DNA of 64,000 nt from Phyllostachys edulis (lineage: Eukaryota; Streptophyta; Magnoliopsida; Poales; Poaceae), in NCBI GenBank assembly GCA_036346405.1, contig CM070548.1, forward strand, positions 48,275,279-48,339,278, in the 5' to 3' direction. Under the pieces are notes generated by a model. That model had not been told where the DNA came from. It was given only the letters and a program-made list of their open reading frames with translations, and did no database searches. Position numbers and translations under genes: made by a program. Below, one piece after another: positions 1 through 10,880 of the stretch (position 1 is the first letter of the stretch; each line of letters begins with the position of its first letter).

Positions 1-1312
1 GCTCAATTAGGCAATCGTCGAGAAAATTCATTGGAAATGAGTTTGTTTTGGAAAATAAAAGCATAGTTTGATTAAAACTAATTGAGAAATGGATTTTGTG
101 GACTATCCTAGTTGAAAATGTTCCTAATATGTTTTTATGTTGGCCATGTGAAATCTTGGAGCAAATACAACAATCATCTCTCCCTCCCTCCCTTTCAGCT
201 TTGCGCTTGGTGTGCATTTCTGATGTTTGCAGTCTGACCGTAGCTACAAACCGGTCTGAGCAGCCCTAGTAGTCTGACCACCCGAGTCACTGATCTGACC
301 GAACTTGACCTGTGCAGCTAGGTTCTTCCTGCTCGAATCGGTTTCCTCTCTCCTCCCACCGGTCAGTCCTTCCTCAACCCAACTCTCCCCCTCTCTCAGT
401 CTCGCCCCTCCGATAGCCCTTACCATCTCCGGCCGCCGTCCACCGCCATCGACCGCTGTCTTCCTTGTTGAAGGGTCTCCAAAGGTGCTTCTCCACCTCC
501 TCTTTCATTCCTTTGGTTTGCACTATGATCTTGGATGCTCATCTCTCAATGCCGTGAAACCCTAGGTGGAGGTGCTTCAAAATCCGGCCAAGTTCCTAAA
601 GTTCTCTTCTTCAAGCTTCATCTTCTCCACTCCTAAGCTGGTAAATACTCATTTCTCTACTTGCATTACTCTCTTTCAAGTTTTCCCCAAATTTCTAGGG
701 TTTGAAGTGAATGACCTTTGATTCCTTCAAACCGGTGGAAAATATTTGTTGAGCAAGTAGATCGGGTGTAGATCAATGATATCCTTGTGTGCTAATACCT
801 TGATTAGTTATGTGATGCAAATCAAAATTGCTCCTATCATGTCTAATCTTACCGGCACTATGCCTGCGGTCTGACAGCGTGCATTGACCGGTGTGACCGA
901 CCCTTACACAGATCTCTATAGGTTTAGCACTTTGATCTCTTGATTATATGTCGAGTATTGATTGATTGATCTTTGTGCCCTCTCTTGACAGTAATCATGT
1001 CTCGCCGTTTGACTAAATTTCATAATTTTTCAAAGAATATACCTTGTGGTTTCAACAAGCGCTGAAGGTCAACATTGGCTGAATCACTAGCTGGCCTAAT
1101 CAACTTGAGTGGTAGCAATGAATGGATGGTGTAGTGGCGTAAATTGGAGGCTCCTAGGGTCACCGACGAACATGTCGTTTTTAGTAGCATGTGCACCATT
1201 TGGGGGGTAGCTAGGGTTTGACGTGCATGATGCGGTGGCGGCGGAAGGAGAATGTAAGTATAGTGTTGGGGATTCACCTTGGGGAAGAGGCAGTTGGGAT
1301 CATCCCTGTTAG
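1..1312. repeat. LTR-retrotransposon-like sequence, family not resolved
   Basis: No convincing coding region. The stretch contains several GGTCTGACC-like motifs (around 235-300 and 860-900) of the kind that also fill the Copia LTRs at 43.4-45.7 kb and after 61.97 kb. It also has a C/T-rich leader-like stretch at 330-660. It precedes a polypurine tract and LTR at about 1.9 kb, so it is probably internal or LTR sequence of an old Copia-like element. That is inference; no PBS or protein domain was found. Confidence 0.4.
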
Positions 1313-1651
1313 TGATATGCTCTAGAGACAATCATGAAGATGATTGTATCACGTCTATGTTTATGTCCCTTGAATGAATTATATAGGAATAGGTATGTGA
1401 CTTGTTGGTGAAACTCTTTATTTGTTATATGATATGGTTCTAAAAGATCCTAGGTCAGATATCACTTGTCGGGACACCTTTGACTTGTAGACCAATACAT
1501 GTAAGTTATAGATATAGGGATATTGAATCAATAGTGTGGACACATGTTAGAGAATATGGTGTTAGATTTACCCATTTTGAGACACCGTTGAGATTGTTAT
1601 GTTTCTATGTATCATCAGTTGGTCTCAAGCAATAATGATGTATAATCCTTG
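1313..1651 (+). repeat. Truncated relic of the Copia-type LTR family found intact at 13,990
   Basis: This block parallels the first 400 bases of the solo LTR at 13,990-15,551. Both share ATATGCTCTAGAG, then GTATGTGACTTG, GACACATGTTAGAGAA, TGAGACACC and TTGGTCTCAAGCAAT in the same order and spacing. Many substitutions separate the two, so this copy is older. It stops abruptly at both ends, with no LTR terminus visible. Confidence 0.7.
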
Positions 1652-1861
1652 TGTTTTCATAAATATATATGTATGCATACATTGAGGGGAGCTCACTCTA
1701 TGTTTTGTAGTTTCACTAGTATAGATCCATATTCCTTATCCACACATACTGAGGATCTTTACTTTGAATCACATCCTTTGAGTATATAAAGCTTTTATAG
1801 TTGCAATATACTCATGTTGACTTAAATTCAATTATATGCAACCAGGTTATCATCAATCACC

Positions 1862-1928
1862 AAAAAGAGGGAGATTGAAAGATCTAGACCCTTCATTATG
1901 TATCATCAATCATCAACAAAGGGGAGAT
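1862..1928 (+). other. Duplicated polypurine tract upstream of a Copia-like 3' LTR
   Basis: Two purine-rich stretches, AAAAAGAGGGAGATTG at about 1862 and AAAGGGGAGATTG at about 1918, are each followed by nearly the same bases (GA[A/G]AGATCTAGACCC-like, then CATTATG). This is the usual form of a Copia polypurine tract at the internal/3' LTR junction. The second copy sits at the LTR start. Confidence 0.6.
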
Positions 1929-3449
1929 TGAAGGATCTAGACCCTCCATTATGTCTTAATGGTGTGTTTTGGTGATTAATGACAATTAGATGTGTTGGAC
2001 TAACATTCTCCGTGAGTTGGTGAAATAGGTTTTGTCCCAGTTGAAGATGAAGACTTTGGATGACATCATATGCATATCATCAAGTCAAGGTTTGGAATGA
2101 TGGATGGCATCATGTGTTAATGGGCATCAAGGCAAGATCCCGAAGTGAATGATATCATCATGTGTTGATGATCATAAAGACAAGAACCCAGACATGGCAG
2201 GAGATGATCGTTATCAAGTAAAATTCCAAGTGGATATGTTTCGTAGTCATTTTACTAGTCTCGTTGTTTGGTTGGCAGACCAGATTGCTAGTATGGGTTG
2301 TCATACTATTAATAGGAGTCTTGTCTAGTAGCTTGAGTCTCATCGTGTGTTGATAGATCAATCTCGCTTGCTCTGGTTCTCTATGGCCTGATGCTATTGT
2401 TTGTGAATATGTTTTGCAAATAAGTTGAGGCTCATGCATTAATCTTTGTATCATGTGACTGTAGTTTGCAAATATATTTTGCAAATGGTTGAAGTCTATA
2501 CACGTACACCTTGTGGCATGATACTAAAGTTTGCAAATATGGTTTGCAAATTATTGAAGTTCATTCATCCTTCCTTGACATGGTCTAAGTTTGCTCGTTG
2601 CTCTTTTCTTGGACTTAGACCATGGTGGTGATTCTTTGGAGTTCTTGTGCTTTATGTATTGATCTAACGTGTTTGAGGTCATTCAATCAGTTTGGTTGTG
2701 TATCCCTCTTAATAAGCTTTCTATAGAGTCTACGATCACTTAATTCTGACAGCGGAGTCAAAAGTTATGAGTATTTTTTCGTGCGTCGCTTGTGCTGAAT
2801 TTTAGGGCTGGTCTAATTGCCCTTTTGCCTGCCGTATGACCGCCCTTGTGCCTGTGGTATGACTACCATGTAAATTGCAGTTTGACCGCCCTCCGGTCTG
2901 ACCAGGCCATTTAGCGGTCTAGCCAGGGTCCAGTATGATCGTGTTTTATATGGTAGTTGTTATTTTCCAGAGAACATGTTTTTGAACTCCTTTCTTTTGA
3001 GTAGGCCGTTATGATCGCATTTAGTATATATGGCGGTACGAGTGACCTCACCCTTCCCTAACGGCTAGTTTTTAGTATTCAATGCTAAAGTGTATAGCCG
3101 TTGGCACTATAGTGCGGTATGACTGTCATGTAAAGTATGGTATGGCCGCACTTACCGAAGAATGCCCATTTCAGGTCCAATGGCTAGTTTTTCGAAGTGT
3201 GGTTATTTATACCCTCTTATGGCCACTTGGACACTCTCTTGCACCCCATTTCACTCTCGTAAGCTAGTGCAAGCCTCTCTACTCAATTGTGCATATGTTG
3301 CACCTTTTGAGCAATGAGAGGAAGACTCTAGTTGCATATGTTGCATCTAGAGGTAGATTATGTATCTACTTGTGCATGTGTTGCACTTAATGAGGGTCAA
3401 GCAAACGGTTTGGCTTATTACTCTTAGTGTTTAGCTAAATTCGCCACTG
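1929..3449 (+). repeat. Probable 3' LTR of a Copia-like element
   Basis: The LTR is taken to start with TG just after the purine tract (TGAAGGATCTAG) and to end near 3449 in a CA dinucleotide. It contains repeated TATGACCG/TCTGACC motifs (2820-3130) and a leader-like stretch with TGTGCATATGTTGCA repeats (3285-3390). The start is supported by the purine tract. The right end is an estimate, because the 5' LTR and target duplication lie outside the window. Confidence 0.5.
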
Positions 3450-3662
3450 AAAGCTAGCATGCAATCGCAGACCTCGTATCGTTACATTGATTGCAAATAT
3501 GTACAGCAAGGAGACCAAGTCCGGAACAAATACAACGAGTCAATGACACGGTATTGCTGAATACAAAACAGGAACCAAGCCGGTTCCTATGCTGGGTCGT
3601 ATTGCCGGACGAAGCACATAGTATTCGGAGTTTCGGACGGGAGTCAGGAGGCCACGCTGTCC

Positions 3663-4128
3663 ATGTCGCATGAGATTCTTCTGGAGACGAATCCGGAGAT
3701 GAATCCTTCTCTAACAGCAACAATGGAGCCTTCGCTTGCGCCTGCGCCTGCGCCTGCAAAGGAGGATCGGGAGGAGAAGGAAAAGGCCGCCGCGACGATC
3801 GCTAGAGTGCAGCCGACGAGGGGGGAGACGGACAGCAAGGAGGAGTACAACAGGAAGATGTACGACTACTAAAATGGGCCTGAGCGACGAGGAGCCGATC
3901 TGGGTCAAGAACGACTGGATGCTCGAGAGGTGCGAGGTGATCCGCCGGATGGGGGTGAAGTTCGTCGCCAAGACGATCAGGGTGCCTATACCCAGCTGGC
4001 ATGGCGAGGCCGCACGGCAGATGCTCGCCGGGATGCACAGGCCCGCCGAGGCAGAGCCGCCCATCGACGACGACGAGGACAGCATAATGAAAATGTGGAT
4101 AAGAGGGCCTCCTCCTGCAGCCAACTGA
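3663..4128 (+). pseudogene. Frameshifted gene fragment for an unknown acidic protein
   Basis: I do not recognise this protein. Two GC-rich open segments lie end to end in different frames. The first (3663-3872) starts at ATG, has an Ala-Pro run and ends in EEYNRKMYDY. The second continues from the ATG at 3874 to the stop at 4126, contains a Trp/Cys-bearing segment (WVKNDWMLERCEVIRRMG), and then an acidic DDDED run before its end. The frame changes exactly at the TAA at 3870-3872, and the two parts read as one protein of about 155 residues if one or two bases were lost or gained there. Composition differs sharply from the AT-rich surroundings. It could be a decayed host gene or a fragment carried by a transposon. 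Long antisense open frames here are by-products of high GC. Confidence 0.45.
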
Positions 4129-4139
4129 CTCATAGCTAG

Positions 4140-5280
4140 GGGCGGATGCCAAACCGAAGGAGAGAGCTCGGCGGGCGGCCGCACCGGCGGCAAAGGATTG
4201 GGAAATGATTCCGCTCGGTCGGCCGACGCATCGGACGGCTCACCGCTCCCCGAGCCGCTTAGTTGCGCCCTAGAAGATACCATGAGCGATGAAATCTGAA
4301 TCTCATCCCCATCTCACGCTTGGGTCCCCTTCTTCTCTCATCCACCTCTTTGTCCTGCCTTCCTCTCGTCACAAATTCACCTCACCTATGCGATTCCGGC
4401 TTCCACCACCTCGCCGGCAGCCAGCTCCCCTGTTCGTCCCTAACAGAAGCCTCTCGCCCCGTCTTCGTCCCAATGTATTCCTCCTTCCCCCCGAAGCACG
4501 CCTGCGGCCTCGAAGCGAAGGAGCTCCTCTCGCTGGCGTGCTCCTCCTGCTGCCCCCGTCTACTGGAGTGGTGCCGAGTGGAGATCCATTCATACGGACT
4601 TGAGTGATTCCTCTCCTTTAGTTGGTAAGGAAGCCTCGCTTGCTTGATTGTTGTTCTCTCTTTTTTTCCCCAAGAATTGAGTTTTTGTTCCCTGATGCCT
4701 TTCTTTGCTGCGTGGTAACCCTACTATTTTAATACATCCATCCACCCATCCATGGCTTGTTCGATGTCAGTTGAGTGGTAAGGGCTGTTCTTCACTCCCT
4801 CGGATCTAGCATTTCTTGTTTTTGTTGTGACTGTCAGACAAAAATGTTGCGACCGTTGTTTTGATTCGTGATGTTGCAACTGTTATTTGATGATGTTGTA
4901 ATCGTTGTTCGAAGATATTACATTTACATTTCAGACCGTACGATAGACCATACGATAGGAAGTTCCCACCCATACGTTCAATTCCTAGTCCTTCCTCAAA
5001 GGATTTGTCTGTTGGTTTTGTGTCACGTTTGCCCTTTTTTTCAATTCTCCGTTTTTTCAACTTATTTTCATCTGTTTCTTCCTTCTCATCTTAATGCTCG
5101 CAGCTTCTTTCAGTCGTCAAATTAATAAGTGGAATATACACTGTTAATTCTATGTATTTTGTCGCACGTATGCGCAATTACTTCTTGTTTGCCTCCTCTC
5201 TTTATAAAGAGCCGTTCGGCCACCTGAAATTGCTGGAAAAAAAAACCATCTTCCTGAATTTCCAGCTACCAACGTGACAT
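4140..5280. other. No supported feature; UTR-like sequence
   Basis: The stretch has a C/T-rich, leader-like region with short open frames (4289-4610) followed by AT-rich DNA. A GT-rich donor-like site (TTGGTAAG near 4620) follows the open part, so it could be a first exon, but no domain is recognisable. Nothing else seen. Confidence 0.3.
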
Positions 5281-5284
5281 ACAG

Positions 5285-5540
5285 CCGCAATTAGGCTATA
5301 ATAGTCTAGAAACCAACCCAAATCCATACTAACCCACTTTAATAAAGCACATGAATCAAATTCAACCTAGCCCACCAGTCTATATTCAAAAACCAAACCA
5401 ATTCAAACGACATGTAATTTCAACCCAAACCAACCCAAACCTAAACTAATCCAAACCATTTACCTCAGTATGGACTAAACCCATTAGAACCCATAGATTC
5501 AACCCATTTGAATGGGTTCCCACACCCACAACTCTCAGCC
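5285..5540. repeat. Degenerate A/C-rich repeat (CAAACCCAAACC type)
   Basis: This is low-complexity sequence built from short variants of AACCAACCCAAA and AACCCAT. A similar block lies at 6395-6605 in the same orientation, including a shared AACCCAT[A/G]GATTCAACC. The two blocks bracket GC-rich gene fragments, which suggests they are parts of one composite element. The family was not identified. Confidence 0.5.
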
Positions 5541-5544
5541 CACC

Positions 5545-5617
5545 TGCGGCGAGCTTCTTCCTGCCGGAACACCTTGGACCACATCTCAGACTCCTTGGCG
5601 CTCATCTTCTGTTGCAG
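5545..5617 (-). pseudogene. EIN3-like (EIL) transcription factor fragment
   Basis: On the minus strand, codons from 5617 down to about 5545 read LQQKMSAKESEMWSKVFRQE and continue with Glu-Ala-Arg-Arg. This resembles the end of the conserved N-terminal DNA-binding region of EIN3/EIL ethylene-response regulators, where an LQ-x-KM-[ST]-AKES-x-x-W core is followed by a QEEA segment. Only about 25 residues are present. Upstream (higher coordinates) the frame is lost and downstream it runs into A/C-rich repeat DNA. It is therefore a captured or decayed fragment, not a gene. Family identification is from motif memory and would need a protein search to confirm. Confidence 0.55.
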
Positions 5618-5660
5618 CCATTAGCACAGGGAAAGAAGCAGATAGTAGAGAGAGAGGGCA

Positions 5661-5876
5661 ATGGCGAGCGCGATGAACGGGGGAGGCAATGGCGGCCGCG
5701 GCGGGGTGCTGAAGAAGATGGGCCTGCTGCGGGTGCAGTTCTACTGCGTGCTGGGGGCGGTGGATGCAAGGGAGAGCAGCGCGTAGTCGCTGGATCCGAA
5801 GAGCAGTCAGGCGGAGACGGTGGCCGCCAGCATGCAGGCGCTAACGTCGCCCCACCGCCACAGCACTAGGTCCTCA
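5661..5876 (+). pseudogene. GC-rich gene fragment, product unknown
   Basis: An ATG at 5661 opens a short frame (MASAMNGGGNGGRGG, then a hydrophobic stretch GLLRVQFYCVLGAVDA) that meets TAG after about 41 codons. The same frame continues open beyond the stop for about 30 codons. The base composition is exon-like and unlike the flanking A/C-rich repeats. I do not recognise the family. With the neighbouring EIN3-like scrap, it fits a patchwork of transduplicated exon pieces. Confidence 0.35.
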
Positions 5877-6141
5877 ACAGCAATACATACATACAAACAT
5901 ACGTTACTCCACTCGATCGATTGTTTCGATGGATGGATGGATTGAGAGATAAAATCAAGGTACTGAGAGATGATGATGGATGTATCATTAAATTGAGTAG
6001 ATGCCTACCGAATCCTCCGAGGAGAGACGTGCCGCCGCCGCCAGCGGTATCAGCATGACGATCCATGAATACAATGAAGACAAGGAAACAGTGGGTGATA
6101 GATAGACAATGATGCTTGGTTTAGCGCTATACGCGCGCGCG

Positions 6142-6273
6142 AATGGATCGACGGAGGATTGGATTGGAGAATTGAAGGGGAGGGGAATGGATCGGCGGAG
6201 GATTGGATTGGAGAATTGAAGGGGAGGGGAATGGATCGGCGGAGGATTGGATTGGAGAATTGAAGGGGAGGGG
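6142..6273. repeat. Three tandem copies of a 44 bp unit
   Basis: Units start at 6142, 6186 and 6230 (AATGGATCGGCGGAGGATTG..., 44 bp each). The last two are identical by eye and the first differs at one base (CGAC for CGGC). No coding meaning is evident. The near-identity means a recent expansion. Confidence 0.9.
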
Positions 6274-6394
6274 AAGGGAAGCAGGCCTTTCTTGATCCTA
6301 GATGTCTAGATGATCTCGATGGACTCGGAGCCCGTCGCAGATTCAGAAAATGGATGCCTTCTACCGTGATCTGTACACATTCTATCACCATGCC

Positions 6395-6605
6395 AACCCA
6401 CCCATATAAACCCATGGATTCAACCTATACGAACCTAGATTTTTAGAATCCACACCAAATCAAATCAACCCGTTTTCAGTACAAATCCAAACCAAACCAG
6501 CCAGTTAGTTACCTCAACTTATTTCCACACATTCAGAGCTAGCCTAAATTCAAACCCAACCTATTTTGTTTATTTCAATCCAACTCATTACCAGACCTAC
6601 CCGCA
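6395..6605. repeat. Second A/C-rich degenerate repeat block
   Basis: Same word content and orientation as 5285-5540 (CAAATCCAAACC, AACCCAACC). It closes the patch of gene fragments. No clear terminal inverted repeats or target duplication were seen, so the element class stays open. Confidence 0.45.
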
Positions 6606-6975
6606 AATCATCTTCTCCGACTCTGCGAGCCGAGGGGCCGTCTGGCGATCCGTAGCCTACACATAGATCCCTAGCAAGCTCCAGAATACCCAATGTTTTA
6701 ATTGATAAGCAGGAAAATAAATATAAAATTTAATAAGGTTAACTGAAAGCGAGCTCATGACGCAAGAACATCTACAAACTCCAACGTCGTCGTCCCTAGC
6801 CATTTCACTCAACAATCACATCAACTGCATGCACGAACAAGCAAGGGCCAGTCATATCGGCCAGGGTTGTCGGAGTCAGGAAGAAAGATTGAAAGAAAAC
6901 CAGCAGTACTGCAGTAGCGGTACACTGACTTTAAACCTTCGAAGTATGCTCATTTTGGGCCAGGGCCGTATCTTA

Positions 6976-7252
6976 GGCTGATCCCAATGAGTAGTATTTT
7001 AGTGTAGTTTCTTAGTGTATGAAGAGTGATATTTTCAATGCATAGTTTCTTATGGTGTAGTATCTTAGGCTATTTTATTTAATTACATGTATGAGTATAC
7101 AATAAATTTTACGCGTTGGATTTCGAGCCCAAACTGGTATCTAAATTAGATACTAGAGTACTATCTCTCCTCATTAACTATGGTGCCACATCATCAATTT
7201 GGCTACATAGCATACTTAAGATACTAGCTAAGGTGGAGCATTGGGAGCAGCC
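6976..7252. mobile_element. Tourist-type (PIF/Harbinger) MITE, complete, 277 bp
   Basis: The element starts GGCTGATCCCAATG and ends CATTGGGAGCAGCC. These are inverted repeats with 13 of 14 bases matching. It is flanked on both sides by TTA (6973-6975 and 7253-7255), the target duplication typical of PIF/Harbinger elements. Internal sequence is AT-rich with no open frame, so it depends on a transposase supplied elsewhere. Confidence 0.9.
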
Positions 7253-7300
7253 TTAAGCATGTGCAGAGTGTGCAACTGCACAAGGCCCCATCAAACATGG

Positions 7301-7628
7301 AACTTTTTTTTATTAATTAACCTTTTTTTGAATTTTATTTTAAAGTTAACCTCCGGCGCACTTTATTTCCAATTCTAATCCATTTGGTCACGCTACGGGT
7401 GGTGGCGTGACAAAATAATATTGTCACGCGCCATGATAAGTCTCCAAAATAGCACTTTTTGTCACATCACTAGTTGTGACGTGACCAAATAACACTGTCA
7501 CGCCAATTCCAGTGGTGTGACAAGAGTTTGACCAGAAATAGGCTGGCGTGACAGTGTTATTTTGTCACGCCACGGGTGGTGGCGTGACCAAAGGGGTCAA
7601 AAAAAGGTTAATTGATAAAAAAAATTCT
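7301..7628. mobile_element. Fold-back MITE with 9 bp target duplication (Mutator-like), 328 bp
   Basis: The ends are inverted repeats of about 30 bp (AACTTTTTTTTATTAATTAA... against the reverse complement of ...TTAATTGATAAAAAAAATTCT). The flanks carry CAAACATGG at 7292-7300 and again at 7629-7637, a 9 bp duplication as made by Mutator-like elements. The interior is rich in TGGCGTGAC/GTCACGCCA words in both orientations, so the whole element can fold on itself. No coding capacity. Confidence 0.75.
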
Positions 7629-7795
7629 CAAACATGGGACTCAGGTTTGGTGAGCTAGCTGAGGTTAATTAGTGTGTAACAACTTCTCTTCACGAAAAAT
7701 TCCAATCAAACTCCAAGCTACCTATTAGCTAGTTACTGTTTCCATGTTGTTCTTCTTTTCTTGTTTTGTTCTTTGAGAAATTGCCAATCTAACTA

Positions 7796-7830
7796 ATACT
7801 CCTCCGTATCCAAATAAATTTGCTATAGCT
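7796..7830. repeat. Possible Stowaway-type MITE end fragment
   Basis: TACTCCTCCGTATCCAAATA resembles the CTCCCTCCGT-type terminus common to grass Stowaway elements. No matching opposite end or TA duplication was found nearby, so it is at most a fragment. Confidence 0.35.
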
Positions 7831-7919
7831 GAAAGCATGAAACATAGCATTGAATCCGCTTGTAATATCTCGTTTATTTAAAGAGAATATAAGGAGACTG
7901 GGAGATTCCTTATTTGCCT

Positions 7920-8586
7920 CGCCAAGAAATGGGACAGAATCTGCCATCATCTTACAACATGATTTTTGTGACTAGAACAGCTACGAATGGAAAACCCCAC
8001 AACTACAAAGTTGTAGATCACTTTGCATAATCCAATTTAGAGTCATCATTAACCTAATTTGGAGTTCCAACATGTGAGATATAGGGCCCCCAAGGCAGGC
8101 TACATAGAGAATCAGAGTTCACAACTGAGTCAATTTCTAAATAAAATTTGGCAATAAAGACGGCGTTTTCAGAAAAGCTCCACAAATAGAAAGTTGAAGT
8201 TGTATGAGTTATCTAAATGGAAAAAAACCGAATCACTCAATTTCAAGTTTGGGAGAGAAAGTTATGACCTCCAAAAGGTTCGCTGCACAGAAGGAAAGCG
8301 AAAAACCAACTCGAATTCAAAGTGTATTTCGAGTTAAATTCAGTGTTGGTTGTTTTCAACCCTACCACGTCGAAGCCACAACCCTCCAGCCCCTTGGCCT
8401 TTAAATAGGACCCTAGGGGTGCCCCTCTGTGCTCACCTTCCTCAAGCCACTACCTCTTCCCTATCATTAGCCCTCATCGCCCTATCTTGTTGCCTCCCAG
8501 TGCCTCCCTCCCTCCCTCCAAGCCCGCCTCCCTCATTGCCAAGACCCATTCTTCTTTGTGCTTCCAAAGGGAGAAGGAAGAGGTAC
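7920..8586 (+). repeat. Old LTR-like sequence, left part (continues at 17,394)
   Basis: The sequence has LTR style: AT-rich entry, a TATA-like TTTAAATAGGACCC at about 8400, and a C/T-rich leader after it. It is interrupted at 8586 by the solo LTR with TSD GGTAC and resumes at 17,394. The terminal boundaries were not found, so the family is undetermined. Confidence 0.4.
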
Positions 8587-9954
8587 TGTAACGTCCCAAA
8601 ATTTGGCTTTTCAAAAATCTTTTGAGTAGTTTAGGTCCATGGAAAAATTCACCAATTTTATTTGAATTAATAAAGCTTAACTGAGACTTTCATAAATCAA
8701 AAACAATTTAATATGATTAATCTCAACATCAACTATTATCAAAACTATTTTATTTGTATTTTATGTGCTTGGATATATTTTCTAAATTTTTCTAGAATTT
8801 TTCCGAGTGCATTTGCTATTTTCTAGTTGCCCTTTTGTGTTCTATGCTATTTTCTAAAAAGAAAACTAATATATCCTCATATCTTGTCCTTGGGCTGAAT
8901 CTTCCTTCTCAGCCCATTTCCTCGGCCCCGTTCGATTCGCTCCGGCCCACCATGCCTCCTTCCCCTTCTCACCAATCCGGCCCGTTCCACCCGTACCGCC
9001 CAGCCGGCCTCCCTGCCGCCAACCCTAAATGCCACACCGCCTTCATGTTCAGCCCGGTCCCGCTTGCAGCCGCCACCGGTAGCGTCTTGTAGCGTCTTCT
9101 TCCGCACAGACACCTGTCGCCGCACAGATAGACGTTCGCGTCCCGCATGCCCTGGGGCTATTTAAAGCCCGGACATCCTCATGTTGTGCGCCTCCAGTCC
9201 GCCTCATTGCGCCGCCTCCAGAACCCTAGCTCGCCCCGCCGAGACGCCGCGAAGAGCCGCCGCCCTCAGTCGTCTTCCTCAGAGCCGGCACCGCCCCGCG
9301 TGCGTGTAACATCCCAAATGTACAAATGGAACCAAACCCAGGTTTGTGTTTCAAATGTAACCTATTATGGGTGTGTGTTTCAAATGTAATTAAATGAGTA
9401 GAAATTAAAATTTTTCTCACATCTTGAAACTCTTGAACTTTTCTATAACTCTTGTCAAGAGTTGTGGAGTTCAAAAACCTAAACTTCCTGTTGACTAAAG
9501 TCACCCCCTTAATCAACTTGGGCAAGAATCTGGTATTCAACCTTCGAAAATATTTTTCCTTGGTTCTAGGGATGATATGTGACCCCTCCGAAAAATTTCA
9601 TAATTTTTAGAAATTATTTGATAATTTTTGGAGGTAAGTCAAACCAATTTTTCAATTGGTCAAACCCTAGAATAGCCCTTGATGAATTTCTTGAGAAAAA
9701 TACAGTGCATAAAAATCTCTGGAAATTTTATGTAAGGTTAATCCTGGAGTGAGGAAGCTGCAGTCAAAATTTCGGAATTTTTGGAGTTAGTTTGCTGCCT
9801 CTAAAAATTCCTCCAAACTCAGCCTTCAAATTTAAACTCAAATCTGGCACTGTTCCTTGGGTCCGAGCCATCTTCAGTTGGTCGAACCCAACCAACATCC
9901 CAGCTCAGCCGAGCCCCACCCTCGCGCGATGCGTTGTGCGCCGTTGGATCAAAA

Positions 9955-10880
9955 TCCACGGCCACGACCTCCCCTCTCCTTTCGTCGCCGTCAGATCCAG
10001 ATCTAGTGGCCACGACCTCCCCTCTCCTTTCGTCACCGTCAGATCAAGATCTAGCAGCCACAACCTCCCACCTCTTTTCAGCGTCGTGCGCAACAGCCAC
10101 GACCTCCCACCTTTGTTCGTCACCGTTGGATCGAAATCCAACAGCCACGACCTCCCACCTCTGTTCATCGCCGTTGGATTGAAATCCAACAGCCACGACC
10201 TCCCACCTCTTTTCAGCGTCGTGCGCAACAGCCACAACCTCCCACCTCTGTTCGTCGCCGTTGGATCGAAATCCAACAGCCACGATCTCCCACCTCTGTT
10301 CGTCGCCCTTGGATTGAAATCCAACGGCCACGACCTCCCATCGCGTCGTGCGCAATGGCCACGACCTCCCCTCGCTGTTGTGCGCCCTTGGATGTAAATC
10401 TAACGGCCACGACCTCCCATCGCATCATGCGCAATGGCCACGACCTCCTCTCGCCGTTGTGCGCCCTTGGATGTAAATCTAACGGCCACAACCTCCCATC
10501 GCGTCGTGCGCAATGGCCATGACCTCCCATCTCTGAGGTGCGCCATTGGATCGAAATCCAACGGTCACGACCTCCCCTCGCTGTTGTGCGCCCTTAGATG
10601 TAAATCAAACGGCCACGACCTCCCATCGCGTCGTGCGCAACGGCCAGGACCTCCCGTCTCTGTTGTGCACCCTTGGATGCAAATCCAACGGCCACGACCT
10701 CCTATCTCCTTTCAGCGCGTGACCTCCCCTTTCGTTTCGCAACCGTCCGATGTGAATCTAACGGCTGCGACCTCCCCTTCCTTGTCGAAACCATGCGATG
10801 AAGATCTAGCGGTCACGACCTCCCGTTTCCTTTTCAGACCACCCCGGTTCAGATCTAAGGGTCATGACCTCCCCCTTTGA
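9955..10880 (+). repeat. Minisatellite in LTR: about 22 copies with core CCACGACCTCCC
   Basis: The core [A/G]CCACGACCTCCC recurs about 22 times at 30-48 bp intervals. Many copies are separated by TTGGATCGAAATCCAA, which is self-complementary and could fold. The array sits upstream of the LTR TATA box. Long open frames on both strands through it are by-products of the repeat period. Confidence 0.85.

Noticed and set aside
1020..1331. A 103-codon minus-strand frame.
   Set aside because: No recognisable domain, AT-rich LTR-like surroundings, and it overlaps the LTR relic at 1313.
3711..4283. A 190-codon minus-strand frame opposite the acidic protein fragment.
   Set aside because: It is antisense to the better supported plus-strand frames, and its Arg/Leu/Ser-rich composition is typical of the complement of GC-rich exons.
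9792..10397. Overlapping 201-, 139- and 103-codon frames on both strands.
   Set aside because: All derive from the GACCTCC minisatellite; several frames are open at once, as expected for repeats.
9955..10880. CRISPR-like spacing of short repeats.
   Set aside because: The spacers are themselves repeats of one another, spacing is irregular, and the setting is a plant LTR.
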